The position numbers were made by a program, and so were the translations under genes. Shown here piece by piece: positions 62,577 through 64,000 of a stretch of DNA of 64,000 nt. This DNA is from Orientallactaga sibirica (lineage: Eukaryota; Chordata; Mammalia; Rodentia; Dipodidae): positions 186,001-250,000 of the forward strand of contig JAEOAD010001800.1 of the NCBI GenBank assembly GCA_036365145.1, given 5' to 3'. The notes beneath the pieces are model-generated. The model was not told the DNA's origin. It ran no database searches and worked only from the letters and a program-made list of their open reading frames with translations. Positions within the stretch are counted from its first letter, which is position 1; every line of letters begins with the position of its first letter.

Positions 62577-62795
62577 TGTAGAGAGCTGCGAGGTGCCGGG
62601 CCTTAAAGATGGCGCTGGCTTCCGCCTTCCGCCTTCCCAATGGCGAGTGCTCTCGTGGATAAACAAGTCCTTATTTGGCTTGGGCCGTGATCTAGGCTTG
62701 CTTCCGCATATGTGGACCTATCTGCATTCACCACGTGGCTTACCAGGGTTGGCTGTTCAAAGGCTTCTTAAGCTTTGGGTGGGCTTGTCCCGGGG

Positions 62796-63064
62796 TCAGT
62801 GAGTGAGTGAGTGAGTGAGTGAGTGAGTGAGTGAGTGAGGGAGGGAGGGAGTCAGTGAGTGAGTGAGTGAGTCAGTGAGTGAGTCAGTGAGTCAGTCACT
62901 GAGTGAGTCAGTCAGTCAGTCAGTGAGTCAGTGAGTGAGTGAGGGAGTCAGTGAGTGAGTGAGTGAGTCAGTGAGTGAGTGAGTGAGTCGGTGAGTGAGT
63001 CAGTGAGTGAGTGAGTCAGTGAGTGGTGGTGGTGAGTGAGTAAGTCAGTCAGTCAGTCAGTCAG
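62796..63064 (+). repeat. Interrupted (GTGA/GTCA)n tetranucleotide microsatellite
   Basis: There are 269 bp of GTGA and GTCA units, with patches of GGGA and a 'gtggtggtggtgag' interruption near 63,024-63,036. It is embedded in the LTR just upstream of the poly(A) signal. The mix of two unit types in blocks implies repeated slippage. Confidence 0.97.
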
Positions 63065-63084
63065 AAGATTGTTCAAGGTTCCTG

Positions 63085-63090
63085 AATAAA
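63085..63090 (+). terminator. LTR polyadenylation signal AATAAA
   Basis: A canonical hexamer in the 3' LTR, 57 bp before the LTR end, in the position expected near the R/U5 boundary. It could still end transcripts that run through the array from the left (inference). Confidence 0.7.
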
Positions 63091-63147
63091 CTGCTTCAAG
63101 AAGAGTCCAGCGTTGCGTCTTCCTTGCTGGACGAGGCGGACGCGACA

Positions 63148-63153
63148 ACCGAA
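63148..63153 (+). repeat. Target-site duplication, right (ACCGAA)
   Basis: Identical to 61363-61368. It directly follows the LTR terminus GCGACA, and the satellite monomer continues 'cactgtactgtgtgaaataa' in the same phase as it left off. Confidence 0.93.
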
Positions 63154-64000
63154 CACTGTACTGTGTGAAATAAGTTAATTCGGTTCTAGGAATCAGTTTC
63201 CTTTCTACGAAGATGGTTGAGTGCAGCAAGTTCAAACTTTCCTTGTTAATGTAATCTAAAAAGATGGACAAGTTAGAAGATTCACCTGATTTGTAAAGTA
63301 CTTTGTTGAGAAAACAAACATCTTCATTGCCGAACATTGTACTGTGTGAAATAAGCTCATTCGGTTCTAGGAATCAGTTCCTTTCCTACAAAAGAAGGTT
63401 GAGTGCAGCAAGTTCAAACTTTCCTAGTTTGTGTAATCTAACAAGGTGTACAAGTTAGTGGATTCGTCTCATTTCTAAATTAGTTTCTTTAGAAAACAAA
63501 CATCTTCAGTACCTAACACTGTACTGTGTGAAATAAGTTAATTCGGTTCTAGGACTCAGTTTCCTTTCTACGAAGATGGTTGACTTTAGGAAGTTGAAAC
63601 TTTCCTTGTTAATGTAATCTAAAAAGATTTCCAAGTTAGTAGATTCTCCTCATTTCTAAAGTAGTTTCTTTAGAAAGCAAACCTTCATTGTCAAACTTTG
63701 TATGGTGTGAAATGAGCTAATTCGGTTCTAGAAATCAGTTTACTTTCTACGAACATGGTTGAGTGCAGCAAGTTCAAACTTTCCTTGTTAATGTAATCTA
63801 AAAAGATGGCCAAGTTAGCAGATTCACCTCATTTGTAAGGTAGTTTGTTGAGAAAATTAACACCTTTATTGCCGAATATTTGTTCTATGTGAAATAAGCT
63901 CTTTCGGTTCTAGGAATCACTTGCTTTCCTACAAAGAAGTTTGAGTGCAGCAAGTTCAAACTTTCCTTGTTAATGGAATCTAAAAAGATGCACAACTTAG
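63148..64000 (+). repeat. Satellite family II array after the insertion
   Basis: These are roughly 4.7 monomers of family II, continuing the type c monomer split by the retroviral element. Types with 'gatggacaagttag', 'gtgtaatctaacaagg', 'gatttccaagttag' and 'gatggccaagttag' follow in order. The array runs off the window end. Confidence 0.93.

Larger units (their letters stand above)
61369..63147 (+). mobile_element. Degenerate, chimeric ERVK/IAP-like LTR retrotransposon in satellite DNA
   Basis: This 1,779-bp insertion starts TGTAGAGAGC and ends GCGACA, with a perfect 6-bp target duplication. In order it contains the first 102 bp of an LTR (61369-61470), 20 bp of unassigned sequence, a B1-like SINE, a second interspersed repeat, a decayed envelope 3' end, a polypurine tract and a complete 571-bp 3' LTR. 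No primer-binding site, gag, pro or pol is visible, and the rest of the 5' LTR is missing, so it cannot be autonomous. The satellite continues in phase on the right, which shows a clean single integration followed by internal rearrangement. The LTR end and 'gaataaactgcttcaagaag' resemble rodent IAP-type LTRs (family knowledge). Confidence 0.88.
62577..63147 (+). mobile_element. Complete 3' LTR (571 bp) with internal microsatellite
   Basis: It runs from TGTAGAGAGC to GCGACA. U3 carries AAGATGGCGC (62606-62615), resembling a YY1 site. After 'cttgtcccgggg' comes a 269-bp GTGA/GTCA microsatellite (62796-63064), then 'gttcaaggttcctg', AATAAA at 63085-63090 and a U5-like end, 'gcgttgcgtcttccttgctg'. 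Without the microsatellite the LTR would be about 300 bp, close to IAP-type LTRs. The AATAAA followed by 'ctgcttcaagaag' and the terminal GCGACA resemble rodent ERVK/IAP LTRs (family knowledge). Confidence 0.87.

Noticed and set aside
61467..62802. Short open frames on both strands inside the insertion as host genes.
   Set aside because: They lie in a SINE, a decayed env region and an LTR. None has splice or coding support.
1..64000. Inverted satellite blocks, telomere repeats, tRNA or rRNA genes.
   Set aside because: All monomers read in the same direction, and I saw no TTAGGG runs or RNA gene motifs.

Overview
This window is almost entirely satellite DNA. About 62.2 kb of the 64 kb is one head-to-tail tandem array of a roughly 181-bp, AT-rich monomer (about 340 copies, all in the same orientation on the + strand). 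I see no intact protein gene, tRNA, rRNA or CRISPR array. The only non-satellite DNA is one 1,779-bp insertion near the right end. It has LTR-type ends, an intact 6-bp target duplication, a B1-like SINE and the decayed 3' end of an endogenous retrovirus. B1 plus an IAP/ERVK-style LTR points to a rodent. One interspersed repeat inside the insertion resembles sequence I associate with jerboas (Dipodidae), but that is from memory and weak. The most likely setting is a centromeric or pericentromeric satellite block.

Layout. 1-28,380: family I, old and diverged monomers of several types (marked by 'gaatgagttgctttcc', 'gatctacaacttag' and similar) in irregular alternation, with scattered multi-monomer duplications, an exact one-monomer duplication near 6.2-6.5 kb and a scrambled patch at 23.27-23.85 kb. 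28,381-37,920: family II ('ttgttaatgtaatctaaaaa', 'ggttctaggaatca'), with a three-type alternation and a 2.9-kb (16-monomer) block copied in tandem (about 32.15-35.04 and 35.04-37.94 kb). 37,921-38,880: transition. 38,881-52,690: a highly homogeneous core of about 76 nearly identical 180/181-bp monomers. 52,691-61,368: family II again, with a clean 906-bp (5-monomer) duplication at 56.5-58.4 kb. 61,369-63,147: the retroviral insertion. 63,148-64,000: family II resumes in the same monomer, in phase.

There are no genes to act together. What is informative is array architecture: a homogeneous core flanked by older, more diverged arrays, as in mammalian centromeres where new monomers expand in the middle and old ones are pushed outward. 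The left edge of the core is graded. The second copy of the 2.9-kb block already carries consensus-ward changes, a third copy starts and then dissolves into identical monomers, and many core differences are 1-base indels in short runs. So the core could also be partly an assembly, consensus or gap-filling product. This should be settled with raw reads before any biology is built on it.
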